From NCBI RefSeq assembly GCF_014851765.1, contig NZ_JACVAI010000001.1, positions 868,001-932,000 on the forward strand: a stretch of DNA of 64,000 nt, read 5' to 3'. Each line of letters starts with the position of its first letter. Positions within the stretch are counted from its first letter, which is position 1. The notes below the pieces were generated by a model. The model made no database searches. It saw only the letters and a program-made list of their open reading frames with translations, and was not told where the DNA came from. Shown here piece after piece: positions 1-7,624 of the stretch. The position numbers were made by a program, and so were the translations under genes. This stretch comes from Pseudomonas sp. PDM04. Lineage in GTDB: Bacteria; Pseudomonadota; Gammaproteobacteria; Pseudomonadales; Pseudomonadaceae.

Positions 1-660
1 ATGCCCGCCTCGATCCAGGACGCCCAGCAGAGCATGGTCGATAACAACCCGTACCTGAAATCGGCCCAGGCCGACGTGCAATCCGCCGAGAGCCAGTACG
101 AAGTGGCCAAATCGCCGTTCTACCCGCGCTTCGACGCGGAAGCGGCGGTGGGTGCGAACAACAACATCGCGGGTGAGGAAGGCCACGACAACGAGTGGCG
201 CGTCGGCATCGTGATGAACTACAACCTGTTCCGTGGCGGCAGCGACAAGGCGCGGCTGGCCTCTGATGCACACAAGATCAATCAGGCCCTGGACATCCGC
301 AACAACGCCCTGCGCCAGCTCAACGAAAACATCCGCCTGGCCTGGAACGCCATGCTCAACGCCCGCAAACAAACGCCGACCGCCCGCGAATACGCCGAAA
401 CCACCACCCGTGTGCGCGCGGCCTACCAGGATCAGTTCGGCCTCGGCCAACGCACCCTGCTCGACGTGCTCGACAGTGAAAACGAACTCTACAACGCCAA
501 CCGCCGCTATACCGAGGTACGCTACACCGAGGAGTTCTCGATGTACCGTGTCCTGGCGAACATGGGCGAGTTGTTGAGCAAGCAGCGCGTGGTGCTGCCC
601 GCCGATGCGGTCGCCAGGACCGAAGTGAAAAGTGAAGCTCGCCTGCCTGAGTTGAGATAA
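1..660 (+). CDS. TolC-family outer-membrane efflux protein, C-terminal part (5' end outside window)
   Basis: The window opens inside a TolC/LapE-type gene; 219 residues are visible, about half of the usual 430-480, so the ATG at base 1 is internal. The visible part carries the second efflux-protein repeat: long amphipathic helices (residues about 1-45 and 85-150), a strand pair (WRVGIVMNYNLFRGG), and the conserved FGLGQRTLLDVLDSENELYNA segment where TolC helices pack. It ends in TAA, 18 bases before the ABC exporter start. With the two following genes it would form a complete type I secretion channel, this protein being the outer-membrane duct. Family is clear; the N-terminus and signal peptide cannot be seen. 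Confidence 0.9.
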   Translation: MPASIQDAQQSMVDNNPYLKSAQADVQSAESQYEVAKSPFYPRFDAEAAVGANNNIAGEEGHDNEWRVGIVMNYNLFRGGSDKARLASDAHKINQALDIRNNALRQLNENIRLAWNAMLNARKQTPTAREYAETTTRVRAAYQDQFGLGQRTLLDVLDSENELYNANRRYTEVRYTEEFSMYRVLANMGELLSKQRVVLPADAVARTEVKSEARLPELR

Positions 661-678
661 CGCAATGGAGCGATCCCT

Positions 679-2838
679 GTGACCAGCATGGAACCGGGCA
701 ACACCGGTGTCGATCCACGGCTGAGCTTCGACGACCCGCTTCTGGACGGGCTGCTGATTCTCTGCAAACTCCATGGCGCGACGGTCAGTCGCGCCAGCCT
801 CAGTGCCGGGCTGCCAATGGCACACCAACGCATGAGCCCGGACCTGCTGCCCCGCGCGGCGGCCCGGGCCAGTTTGCAGGCACGCCTGCTGCGCCGTGAC
901 CTGCAGGACATTTCCCCGCTCAACCTGCCCGTCATGCTGATCCTCAACAACGGTCGCACGGCGGTCCTGCGTCGCTTCGGCGAAGACGGCCGCCTGCTGA
1001 TCCTGCCAAGCGAGGCAGACGGCGGCGAGCAATGGGTCAGCCGCGAGGAACTCACTGAAAACTACAGCGGCCAGGCCTTGTTCGCCCGTCCACGGCATGA
1101 GCTCGAAGACCTGCGCTCGCCCCTGGTGCCCCGGGTCGAAGCGTGGTTTCGCGACACGTTGAAGCTGTCGAAATGGCTGTACAGCGACGCCATCCTCGCC
1201 AGTTTCCTGATCAACCTGCTGGGGTTGATGGTGCCGCTGTTCGTGATGCAGACCTACGACCGGGTGGTGCCGAACCAGGCCACTTCGACCCTGTGGGTGC
1301 TGTCCATCGGCTTGCTGATCGGCACCGGCTTCGAACTGGCGCTGCGGGTCGTGCGCGCGCACCTGCTGGACACCGCCGGCAAGAAAACCGACGTGATCCT
1401 GTCGGCAACGCTGTTCGAGCGCATCACCGGCATGTCCATGAAGGCACGCCCGGCGACCATCGGCGGATTTGCCCAGAGCATCCATGACTTCCAGGGACTG
1501 CGTGAATTCCTCACCGCCGTCACCCTGACCAGCCTGATCGACCTGCCCTTCGTCGTACTGATGCTGGTGGTGATCGGCCTGCTCGGTGGCTGGCTGGTGG
1601 TGATTCCGTTGCTCGCCTTCCCGATCACCATCGTGTTTGCCATGGTGATCCAGGCGCGCCTGCGTGACACCGTGCAAAAAAGCCTGACCCTCGGCGCCGA
1701 GCGCCAGGCGCTGTTGATCGAAACCCTCGGCGGCCTGGAAACCCTCAAGGCCTGCAGCGCCGAAAGCGAACGCCAGCACAAATGGGAAAGCACCCACGGC
1801 GCCCTCACCCGCCTCGACAGCCATGCGCGCAACCTCTCGGCGCTGGCCACCAACGGTACGTTGTTCATCCAGCAGTTCTCCGGCATGGCGACCATCGTCG
1901 CCGGCGTGTACAGCATCATCGCCGGCAACCTCAGCGTGGGGGCGCTGGTGGCGTCGTACATGCTCGGCAGCCGGGTACTGGCCCCGCTGGGACAGATCGC
2001 CGGCCTGATCACCCGCTATCAGCAAGCGCAACTGACCATGAAGAGCACCGACGCGCTGATGAGCCTGCCACAGGAACGCGACGCCCGGCAGCGCCCGCTG
2101 GAACGCACTCAGCTGCAAGGCGCGCTGGACGTCAGCGGTGTGACCTTCCACTACAACGGCCAGAATGCGCCGGCACTGAACAACATCAGTTTCAGCCTCA
2201 AGCCCGGTGAACGGGTGGGCATCATCGGTCGCAGCGGTTCGGGCAAAAGTACCCTGGGGCGGTTGTTGATGGGGTTCTTCGAACCCGGTGAAGGGCAGTT
2301 GCTGCTCGATGGCCTGGACCTGCGACAACTGGACGTCGCCGACCTGCGCCAACAGATCGGTTACGTGGCCCATGACCTGCCGTTGCTCGCCGGCAGCCTG
2401 CGCGACAACCTGACCCTGGGTGCGCGCTACATCAGCGATTCGCGGATGCTGGAAGTGGCCGAGTTGACCGGTGTCACCGAACTGGCGCGTCAGCATCCAC
2501 ACGGCTTCGACCGCCCGGTCGGCGAGCGTGGCCAGTTGCTCTCCGGTGGTCAACGCCAGGCCGTGCTGCTGGCTCGAGCTCTGTTGCTCGACCCGCCGAT
2601 CATGTTGCTCGACGAACCCACCAGCGCCATGGACAACAGCAGCGAGGACATCCTGCGGCAGAAACTTCACGGCCTGGTCCAGGGCAAGACCCTGCTGCTG
2701 GTCACGCACCGCACCTCGATGCTCAGTCTGGTGGATCGGCTGGTGGTGCTGGACAACGGGAGGATCGTCGCCGACGGTCCGAAAGAAGCGGTCATCGATG
2801 CACTGCGCAAGGGCCGTGTCGGCTCTGCGGCCGTCTAG
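679..2838 (+). CDS. Type I secretion ABC transporter (permease/ATPase), LapB-like
   Basis: 719-residue inner-membrane exporter. Order: N-terminal C39-like domain (about 15-140) without a peptidase Cys/His pair, as in LapB/HlyB-type exporters; six-helix transmembrane domain (about 165-450); nucleotide-binding domain (about 480-710) with Walker A GRSGSGKST (517-525), signature LSGGQ (621-625) and Walker B IMLLDEP (641-647). The GTG start at 679 is chosen because GGAG at 667-670 lies 8 bases upstream; an in-frame ATG at 688 is too far from it. The degenerate peptidase domain suggests it binds a large RTX or repeat adhesin without cleaving a leader. It could be LapB itself or the second such system in P. 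fluorescens (MapB); the substrate gene is not in the window. Confidence 0.93.
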   Translation: MTSMEPGNTGVDPRLSFDDPLLDGLLILCKLHGATVSRASLSAGLPMAHQRMSPDLLPRAAARASLQARLLRRDLQDISPLNLPVMLILNNGRTAVLRRFGEDGRLLILPSEADGGEQWVSREELTENYSGQALFARPRHELEDLRSPLVPRVEAWFRDTLKLSKWLYSDAILASFLINLLGLMVPLFVMQTYDRVVPNQATSTLWVLSIGLLIGTGFELALRVVRAHLLDTAGKKTDVILSATLFERITGMSMKARPATIGGFAQSIHDFQGLREFLTAVTLTSLIDLPFVVLMLVVIGLLGGWLVVIPLLAFPITIVFAMVIQARLRDTVQKSLTLGAERQALLIETLGGLETLKACSAESERQHKWESTHGALTRLDSHARNLSALATNGTLFIQQFSGMATIVAGVYSIIAGNLSVGALVASYMLGSRVLAPLGQIAGLITRYQQAQLTMKSTDALMSLPQERDARQRPLERTQLQGALDVSGVTFHYNGQNAPALNNISFSLKPGERVGIIGRSGSGKSTLGRLLMGFFEPGEGQLLLDGLDLRQLDVADLRQQIGYVAHDLPLLAGSLRDNLTLGARYISDSRMLEVAELTGVTELARQHPHGFDRPVGERGQLLSGGQRQAVLLARALLLDPPIMLLDEPTSAMDNSSEDILRQKLHGLVQGKTLLLVTHRTSMLSLVDRLVVLDNGRIVADGPKEAVIDALRKGRVGSAAV

Positions 2839-2847
2839 GAGGCCGCC

Positions 2848-4203
2848 ATGGCATCTTCACAAAGTTCACGCGGTTACTTCGACAGCTTCAGCAAAAGCGC
2901 CGAGAGCGAATACATGCCGGAAACCGCCGGCGCCTCGTTGCAGGATTCGCCGCGCTGGTCGCGGATCACCGTCTGGCTCGCCGCGGCGTTGATCATCAGC
3001 GCCGTGGTCTGGGCCAAATTCGCGGTGCTGGACGAAGTCACCATGGGCGAAGGCAAGGCGATCCCCTCGAGCAAGGTTCAGGTGATCCAGAACCTGGAGG
3101 GCGGCATCGTCACCGAGATCTTCGTTCGCGAAGGGCAAATGGTGAACAAGGGCGACACCCTGCTGCGCCTGGATGACACGCGCTTTCTGTCGAACAAGGG
3201 TGAAAGCGAGGCCGACCGCTATGCCTTGACCGCACAGGTCGAGCGCCTGTCGGCGGAGGCCGAGGGCCGGCCGTTCAAGCTGACCCAGGAAGTGATCGAC
3301 AAGGCACCGCAGGTGGCCGAGGACGAACGCGCGCTGTACGAGCAGCGCCAGCGTCGCCTGGCCAGTGAACAGCGCACGCTGAGCGAACAACTGCGGCAGA
3401 AAACCCAGGAACTGGCGGAGTTTCGCTCCAAGCAGAGTCAATTCAGCTCCAGCCTGGCCCTGCTGCAACAGGAAATGAACATGTCCGCGCCCCTGGTGGG
3501 CACCGGCGCGGTGTCGCCGGTGGAAATCCTGCGGCTCAAGCGTAGCGCGGTGGAGATTCGCGGCTCGCTGAATGCCACGACGCTGGCGATTCCCCGTGCC
3601 GAAGCGGCCATCGCCGAGATCAAGAGCAAGATCGACGAATCGGAACAGACCTTCCGCTCGGAAGCGGCCAAAGAGCTCAACGAGAAACGCACCGACCTGT
3701 CGAAAATCACAGCATCGAGCATTGCCATCGATGACCGGGTGAGCCGCACCACCGTGGTGTCGCCGGTGCACGGGATCATCAAGGTGCTGAAGGTCAACAC
3801 CATCGGCGGCGTGGTCCAGCCGGGCAGCGACATGGTGGAAATCGTCCCCATCGAGGACAACCTGCTGATCGAAGCCAAGGTGCGCCCCCAGGACGTGGCC
3901 TTCCTGCACCCGGGGCAGAAAGCCATGGTCAAGTTCACGGCCTATGACTACACGATTTACGGCGGCCTGAGCGCCAGACTGGAATTGATCGGTGCCGACA
4001 CGATCACCGATGACAAGGGCAACAGCTTTTACCTGATCCAGGTGCGCACCGACAAGAATCACCTGGGCGGTGACGTGAAGCCGCTGCTGATCATTCCAGG
4101 CATGGTGGCGACGGTGGATATCATCACCGGGGAGAAAAGCGTACTGGATTATCTGTTGAAACCGGTGCTGAAGGCACGGACCGAGGCGATGCGGGAGCGG
4201 TAA
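2848..4203 (+). CDS. HlyD-family type I secretion periplasmic adaptor, LapC-like
   Basis: 451-residue membrane-fusion protein that links the ABC exporter to the TolC duct. It has a short cytoplasmic N-terminus, one transmembrane helix (about 41-62, ending VVWAKFAVLDEV), a lipoyl-type hairpin half (IQNLEGGIVTEIFVREGQ), a long coiled-coil (about 130-290) and the second lipoyl half plus beta-barrel. The C-terminal HlyD signature PQDVAFLHPGQKAMVKF is present. ATG at 2848 follows AGGAGG (2837-2842) with 5 bases between; the first bases of that site overlap the exporter stop, so translational coupling is likely. Length and motifs are normal for LapC/HlyD. Confidence 0.93.
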   Translation: MASSQSSRGYFDSFSKSAESEYMPETAGASLQDSPRWSRITVWLAAALIISAVVWAKFAVLDEVTMGEGKAIPSSKVQVIQNLEGGIVTEIFVREGQMVNKGDTLLRLDDTRFLSNKGESEADRYALTAQVERLSAEAEGRPFKLTQEVIDKAPQVAEDERALYEQRQRRLASEQRTLSEQLRQKTQELAEFRSKQSQFSSSLALLQQEMNMSAPLVGTGAVSPVEILRLKRSAVEIRGSLNATTLAIPRAEAAIAEIKSKIDESEQTFRSEAAKELNEKRTDLSKITASSIAIDDRVSRTTVVSPVHGIIKVLKVNTIGGVVQPGSDMVEIVPIEDNLLIEAKVRPQDVAFLHPGQKAMVKFTAYDYTIYGGLSARLELIGADTITDDKGNSFYLIQVRTDKNHLGGDVKPLLIIPGMVATVDIITGEKSVLDYLLKPVLKARTEAMRER

Positions 4204-4225
4204 GCTCGGCTGTTCATGCGAGGCT

Positions 4226-4320
4226 CATCGCGAGCAGGCTCGCTCCCACAGGGATCTCGGTTGTCCACAGGTCGTGTAAACACTACAAAACACTGTGGGA
4301 GCGAGCCTGCTCGCGATGAG
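4226..4320. repeat. REPIN: inverted pair of REP elements
   Basis: Two REP units in opposite orientation, CGCGAGCAGGCTCGCTCCCA at 4230-4249 and its reverse complement at about 4296-4315, separated by about 45 bases. They sit between the convergent adaptor and tapT genes and could also end both transcripts. Confidence 0.9.
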
Positions 4321-4337
4321 GCCAGTACAGTCAACAC

Positions 4338-4934
4338 TTATCTGTCCGCATGATTACGCTGAAAAACCTCCTCCCCCATCGCCGCGATCTGCCCCTCGAT
4401 CAGCGCCTCGAACGGTTTCAGCAACGGCTCGAAACGGGCGGGCGCTTCCAGCACCTGCAACGCCTGCACAATCGCCTCCACCGTCGACAATGCCCCCGGT
4501 CCCGGCGCCTTGCGCAGTCGATAGCGCGACACGCCGCCGTCGGCAAGGGTCACCCGAGGGAGCGCCGCCAACAGCGGATTGAGGTGCAGCATCTTGCGCG
4601 CCTTGCGCCACGTGCCATCGGGCACCACCAGCAGCAACGGCTGATCGGTCGAGCGGTAGGCCTGCATTGGCTGCGCCTCGTCGCCGGGAAACAACAATCG
4701 CGCCTGATACCCCGGCGGGTTCAACCGATGCGGCAGGTCCTCGAACACCTCGCCGACGATCAATTCGGCGTTCTTCAATCCCAGCGCAGCCAGCCGCGCG
4801 GTGTTCAGTGCATGGTTCACTTCGCTGGGGTGCTGCAACAGTAATACCCGGGTACGGCTGTCGAGGCTCGGAATCAATGCACACAGGCAATGACTTTGCG
4901 GGCGCAGGCAACGCGGGCAGTGAATTCTGGACAT
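4338..4934 (-). CDS. tapT: tRNA-uridine aminocarboxypropyltransferase (DTW domain)
   Basis: 198 residues. The N-terminus has a zinc-ribbon-like cysteine set (CPRCLRPQSHCLC, residues 6-18). The family-defining DTW-type motif appears as PDGTWRKARK near residue 105, followed by the conserved STVEAIVQAL helix near 150. Members such as E. coli TapT (YfiP) add a 3-amino-3-carboxypropyl group from S-adenosylmethionine to uridine 47 of some tRNAs (acp3U). Length is slightly short of the E. coli protein but all motifs are present. It lies tail-to-tail with the secretion operon across a REPIN and in the same direction as gbuR, 13 bases downstream of it. Confidence 0.9.
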   Translation of the reverse strand: MSRIHCPRCLRPQSHCLCALIPSLDSRTRVLLLQHPSEVNHALNTARLAALGLKNAELIVGEVFEDLPHRLNPPGYQARLLFPGDEAQPMQAYRSTDQPLLLVVPDGTWRKARKMLHLNPLLAALPRVTLADGGVSRYRLRKAPGPGALSTVEAIVQALQVLEAPARFEPLLKPFEALIEGQIAAMGEEVFQRNHADR

Positions 4935-4947
4935 CGTTTGCTTTTCC

Positions 4948-5844
4948 TCAGGCCGCCTGGTTGAGTTGCGCCTTGAGCAGGTCGCGGAACGTCTGGATCA
5001 GCGGTTCGCGGCTGCGGCCACGGCGCACGATCATCGAGAACGGCGCCTGGTAACCGAAGGTCGCCGGCAGCAGCACGCGCAAGTCGCCCTTGTCCGCCCA
5101 GGCCTGGGCATAGTGCTCCGGCAGGTAGCCGATGTAGGCGCCGGACAGCACCAGAATCAGCTGCGCCTCCATGCTCTCCACCGTCGCCGCGCTGTGCTTG
5201 AAACCGTGGCGCGCCAGTTCGGCCTGGCTCCAGTAGCCCCGGCCGACCATGCGTTGCTGGGTAATGACCTGCTCCGGGATACGGCGCTCGGCGAACAGCG
5301 GATGGCGGTTGCTGCAATACAGCCAGTGCTGCTCGCGATACAGCGGCATGTACACCAGCCCACTCATGCGCGTGGAGAACGCACCGATGGCCAGGTCGAG
5401 GCGGTTGTCCTGCACGCCGAGTTGCAGTTCATACGGGCTCATGACCGAAAGGTGCAGGTGCACCGCCGGGTGTTCCTGACTGTAGGCACCGATGGCTTCG
5501 GCGAACGGCAAGGCCTTGTCGCTGACGGTGGAATCGATCACCCCCAGGTTCAACGTGCCGCGCAACTCGCCCTTCAACGCCGCTGCGTATTGCTCGAAAC
5601 CCTCGAGTTCGGCGAGCAGGCGCAGGGTTTCCTGATGGAACAGTTCGCCTTTGCTGGTCAGGCTGAAACCGCCCCGTCCGCGATGGCACAGCACCAGGCC
5701 AAGGGCGGCTTCGAGCTGACTCATGTAGGTACTGATCGCCGACGTCGAGAGATTGAGCTCCTGCTGGGCGTTGGCGAACCCCTGATGGCGGACCACGCTG
5801 ACGAAGATGCGCAACAGTTTCAGGTCGGGTAAAGCGTTGGCCAT
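4948..5844 (-). CDS. gbuR: LysR-family regulator of guanidinobutyrate use
   Basis: 298 residues. N-terminal winged helix-turn-helix (about 8-65; GFANAQQELNLSTSAISTY) followed by a LysR effector-binding domain. The ATG at 5844 is preferred over an upstream in-frame codon at 5880 because GGAG lies just upstream and the 5880 extension runs into the intergenic region. It is divergent from gbuA. In P. aeruginosa the LysR protein next to gbuA is GbuR, which activates gbuA in response to 4-guanidinobutyrate. The assignment rests on neighbourhood and fold; the inducer is inferred. Confidence 0.85.
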   Translation of the reverse strand: MANALPDLKLLRIFVSVVRHQGFANAQQELNLSTSAISTYMSQLEAALGLVLCHRGRGGFSLTSKGELFHQETLRLLAELEGFEQYAAALKGELRGTLNLGVIDSTVSDKALPFAEAIGAYSQEHPAVHLHLSVMSPYELQLGVQDNRLDLAIGAFSTRMSGLVYMPLYREQHWLYCSNRHPLFAERRIPEQVITQQRMVGRGYWSQAELARHGFKHSAATVESMEAQLILVLSGAYIGYLPEHYAQAWADKGDLRVLLPATFGYQAPFSMIVRRGRSREPLIQTFRDLLKAQLNQAA

Positions 5845-5895
5845 GTCAAAAGCTCCAATGACGAGACGCGCGAAGCTCAAGCCAAGGCAGCCCCC

Positions 5896-5983
5896 GTGGG
5901 AGCGAGCCTGCTCGCGATAGAGGATGTCCAGCCAACATCCATGTTGAATGACCCACCGCTATCGCGAGCAGGCTCGCTCCCAC
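5896..5983. repeat. REPIN: inverted pair of REP elements
   Basis: GTGGGAGCGAGCCTGCTCGC at 5896-5915 and its reverse complement at about 5964-5983, separated by about 48 bases. It lies inside the 343-bp gbuR-gbuA divergent region on the gbuR side, so it would sit upstream of, or within the leader of, gbuR. Confidence 0.9.
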
Positions 5984-6042
5984 AAGGTTTGCTCTGGTAT
6001 CGGGTTTTGCGTATGGCGTGAAGTCTATCCATCTCAGGGTCA

Positions 6043-6066
6043 TTAGTTTAGAAAAATCTGAACTAA
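6043..6066. promoter_or_regulatory. LysR-type operator candidate in the gbuR-gbuA intergenic region
   Basis: A 24-bp dyad: left arm TTAGTTTAGA, centre AAAA, right arm TCTGAACTAA; 9 of 10 arm positions pair. It is AT-rich in a GC-rich surrounding and has the T-N11-A geometry expected of LysR boxes. It lies 122 bp from the gbuA start and about 199 bp from gbuR, where a single site could serve both promoters. The binding protein is inferred to be GbuR. Confidence 0.6.
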
Positions 6067-6187
6067 GTATTTGCCCGTAGCGATTCTTCCGCTCCCCTGC
6101 ATTTCGCAGAATCGGCCCACAACGGTGCCCGTGCCTGCGCTGCCGGCGTATCCGCATAAATAAAACAACGACGATGAGGCCCTACCC

Positions 6188-7138
6188 GTGGACAAGATTC
6201 TTCACCAACCACTGGGCGGCAACGAAATGCCGCGCTTCGGCGGCATCGCCACCATGCTCCGACTCCCCCATGTACCGACCGCTGCCGGCCTGGACGCTGC
6301 CTTCGTTGGCGTGCCGCTGGACATCGGCACTTCGCTGCGCCCCGGCACCCGTTTTGGGCCACGGGACATCCGCGCCGAATCGGTGATGATCCGCCCGTAC
6401 AACATGGCCACCGGTGCCGCGCCGTTCGACTCGCTGTCGGTGGCCGACATCGGCGACGTGGCGATCAATACCTTCAATCTGCTGGATGCCGTGCGGATCA
6501 TCGAAGAATCCTACGACAACATCCTCGAACACGACGTGATCCCGCTGACCCTGGGCGGCGACCACACCATCACCCTGCCGATCCTGCGTGCCATCCACAA
6601 GAAGCACGGCAAGGTCGGCCTGGTGCACATCGATGCCCACGCCGACGTCAACGATCACATGTTCGGCGAGAAAATCGCTCACGGCACCACCTTCCGCCGC
6701 GCCGTCGAGGAAGGCCTGATCGACCCGGACCGCGTGGTTCAGATCGGCCTGCGTGCCCAGGGCTACACCGCTGACGACTTCAACTGGAGCCGCAACCAGG
6801 GCTTCCGCGTGGTCCAGGCCGAAGAGTGCTGGCACAAGTCCCTGGCGCCGCTGATGGCCGAAGTTCGCGAGAAGGTCGGTGGCGGCCCGGTGTACCTGAG
6901 TTTCGACATCGACGGCATCGACCCGGCCTGGGCACCTGGCACCGGCACTCCGGAAATCGGCGGCCTGACGACCATTCAGGCCATCGAGATCGTTCGTGGC
7001 TGCCAGGGTCTCGACCTGATCGGCTGCGATCTGGTAGAAGTCTCGCCCGCCTACGACACCACCGGCAACACCTCGCTGCTGGCCGCCAATCTGCTGTACG
7101 AAATGCTCTGCGTACTGCCCGGCGTCGTCCACCGCTGA
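6188..7138 (+). CDS. gbuA: Guanidinobutyrase (ureohydrolase family)
   Basis: 316 residues. Hydrolyses 4-guanidinobutyrate to 4-aminobutyrate and urea in the arginine decarboxylase/transaminase routes. All binuclear manganese ligands of the arginase/agmatinase fold are present: H126 in GGDHT, D149-H151-D153 in DAHAD, and D240/D242 in SFDIDGIDP. The N-terminus (residues 1-25) closely resembles P. aeruginosa GbuA as I remember it, rather than SpeB or GpuA. Start is GTG at 6188 with AGG 8 bases upstream; no closer ATG exists. It heads a plus-strand series with an NTF2-like protein and two transporters and is divergent from gbuR. Agmatinase is the main alternative. Confidence 0.9.
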   Translation: MDKILHQPLGGNEMPRFGGIATMLRLPHVPTAAGLDAAFVGVPLDIGTSLRPGTRFGPRDIRAESVMIRPYNMATGAAPFDSLSVADIGDVAINTFNLLDAVRIIEESYDNILEHDVIPLTLGGDHTITLPILRAIHKKHGKVGLVHIDAHADVNDHMFGEKIAHGTTFRRAVEEGLIDPDRVVQIGLRAQGYTADDFNWSRNQGFRVVQAEECWHKSLAPLMAEVREKVGGGPVYLSFDIDGIDPAWAPGTGTPEIGGLTTIQAIEIVRGCQGLDLIGCDLVEVSPAYDTTGNTSLLAANLLYEMLCVLPGVVHR

Positions 7139-7147
7139 GGATCGGCC

Positions 7148-7570
7148 ATGACTGAACGTGATCAGGTTTTGCAAGCGGCCGCCGATCTGGTGGCCGCCTT
7201 TGCCCGCAATGATCGCGAGGCCTATTTCGGCGCCTTCAGCGCCGATGCCAGCTTCGTGTTCTACACCCTCGAACAGCCCCTGCTGTCGCGCGATGCCTAC
7301 CAGGTGTTGTGGGACAGCTGGCGCGCCGAGGATGGCTTCGAAGTGCTGTCGTGCACGTCGAGCAACGCTTTCGTCAGCCTGCAGGGTGACGTGGCGATTT
7401 TCATCCATGACGTCGCCACCGAGCTGCGCATGCAAGGGGAGCAACACTTCAGCCAGGAGCGCGAGACGATTGTTTTCAGAAAACAGGCGTCTGGCCAAGA
7501 ACAACAAGGCCTGTGGCTGGCCTGTCACGAACATTTATCCGCAATGCCGGAAGGGCTGCCAACACCTTAG
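7148..7570 (+). CDS. NTF2-like (SnoaL/YybH-type) small protein
   Basis: 140 residues, 9 bases after gbuA and so certainly cotranscribed. The sequence fits the cone-shaped NTF2 fold: N-terminal helix with LVAAFARNDREAYFGAFSADASFVFYT, a middle strand block, and the final ERETIVFRK...LWLACHEHLS strands. Family members are small enzymes (isomerases, dehydrases) or ligand-binding proteins; no catalytic role can be read from the sequence. A gene of this kind sits at the same place beside gbuA in P. aeruginosa, which argues for a real but undefined role in guanidino-compound metabolism. Confidence 0.82.
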   Translation: MTERDQVLQAAADLVAAFARNDREAYFGAFSADASFVFYTLEQPLLSRDAYQVLWDSWRAEDGFEVLSCTSSNAFVSLQGDVAIFIHDVATELRMQGEQHFSQERETIVFRKQASGQEQQGLWLACHEHLSAMPEGLPTP

Positions 7571-7624
7571 CCAAACAGGTAACGCTCACACACGATGAGC
7601 GCGCCTTTATGATCGGAGCAGATC

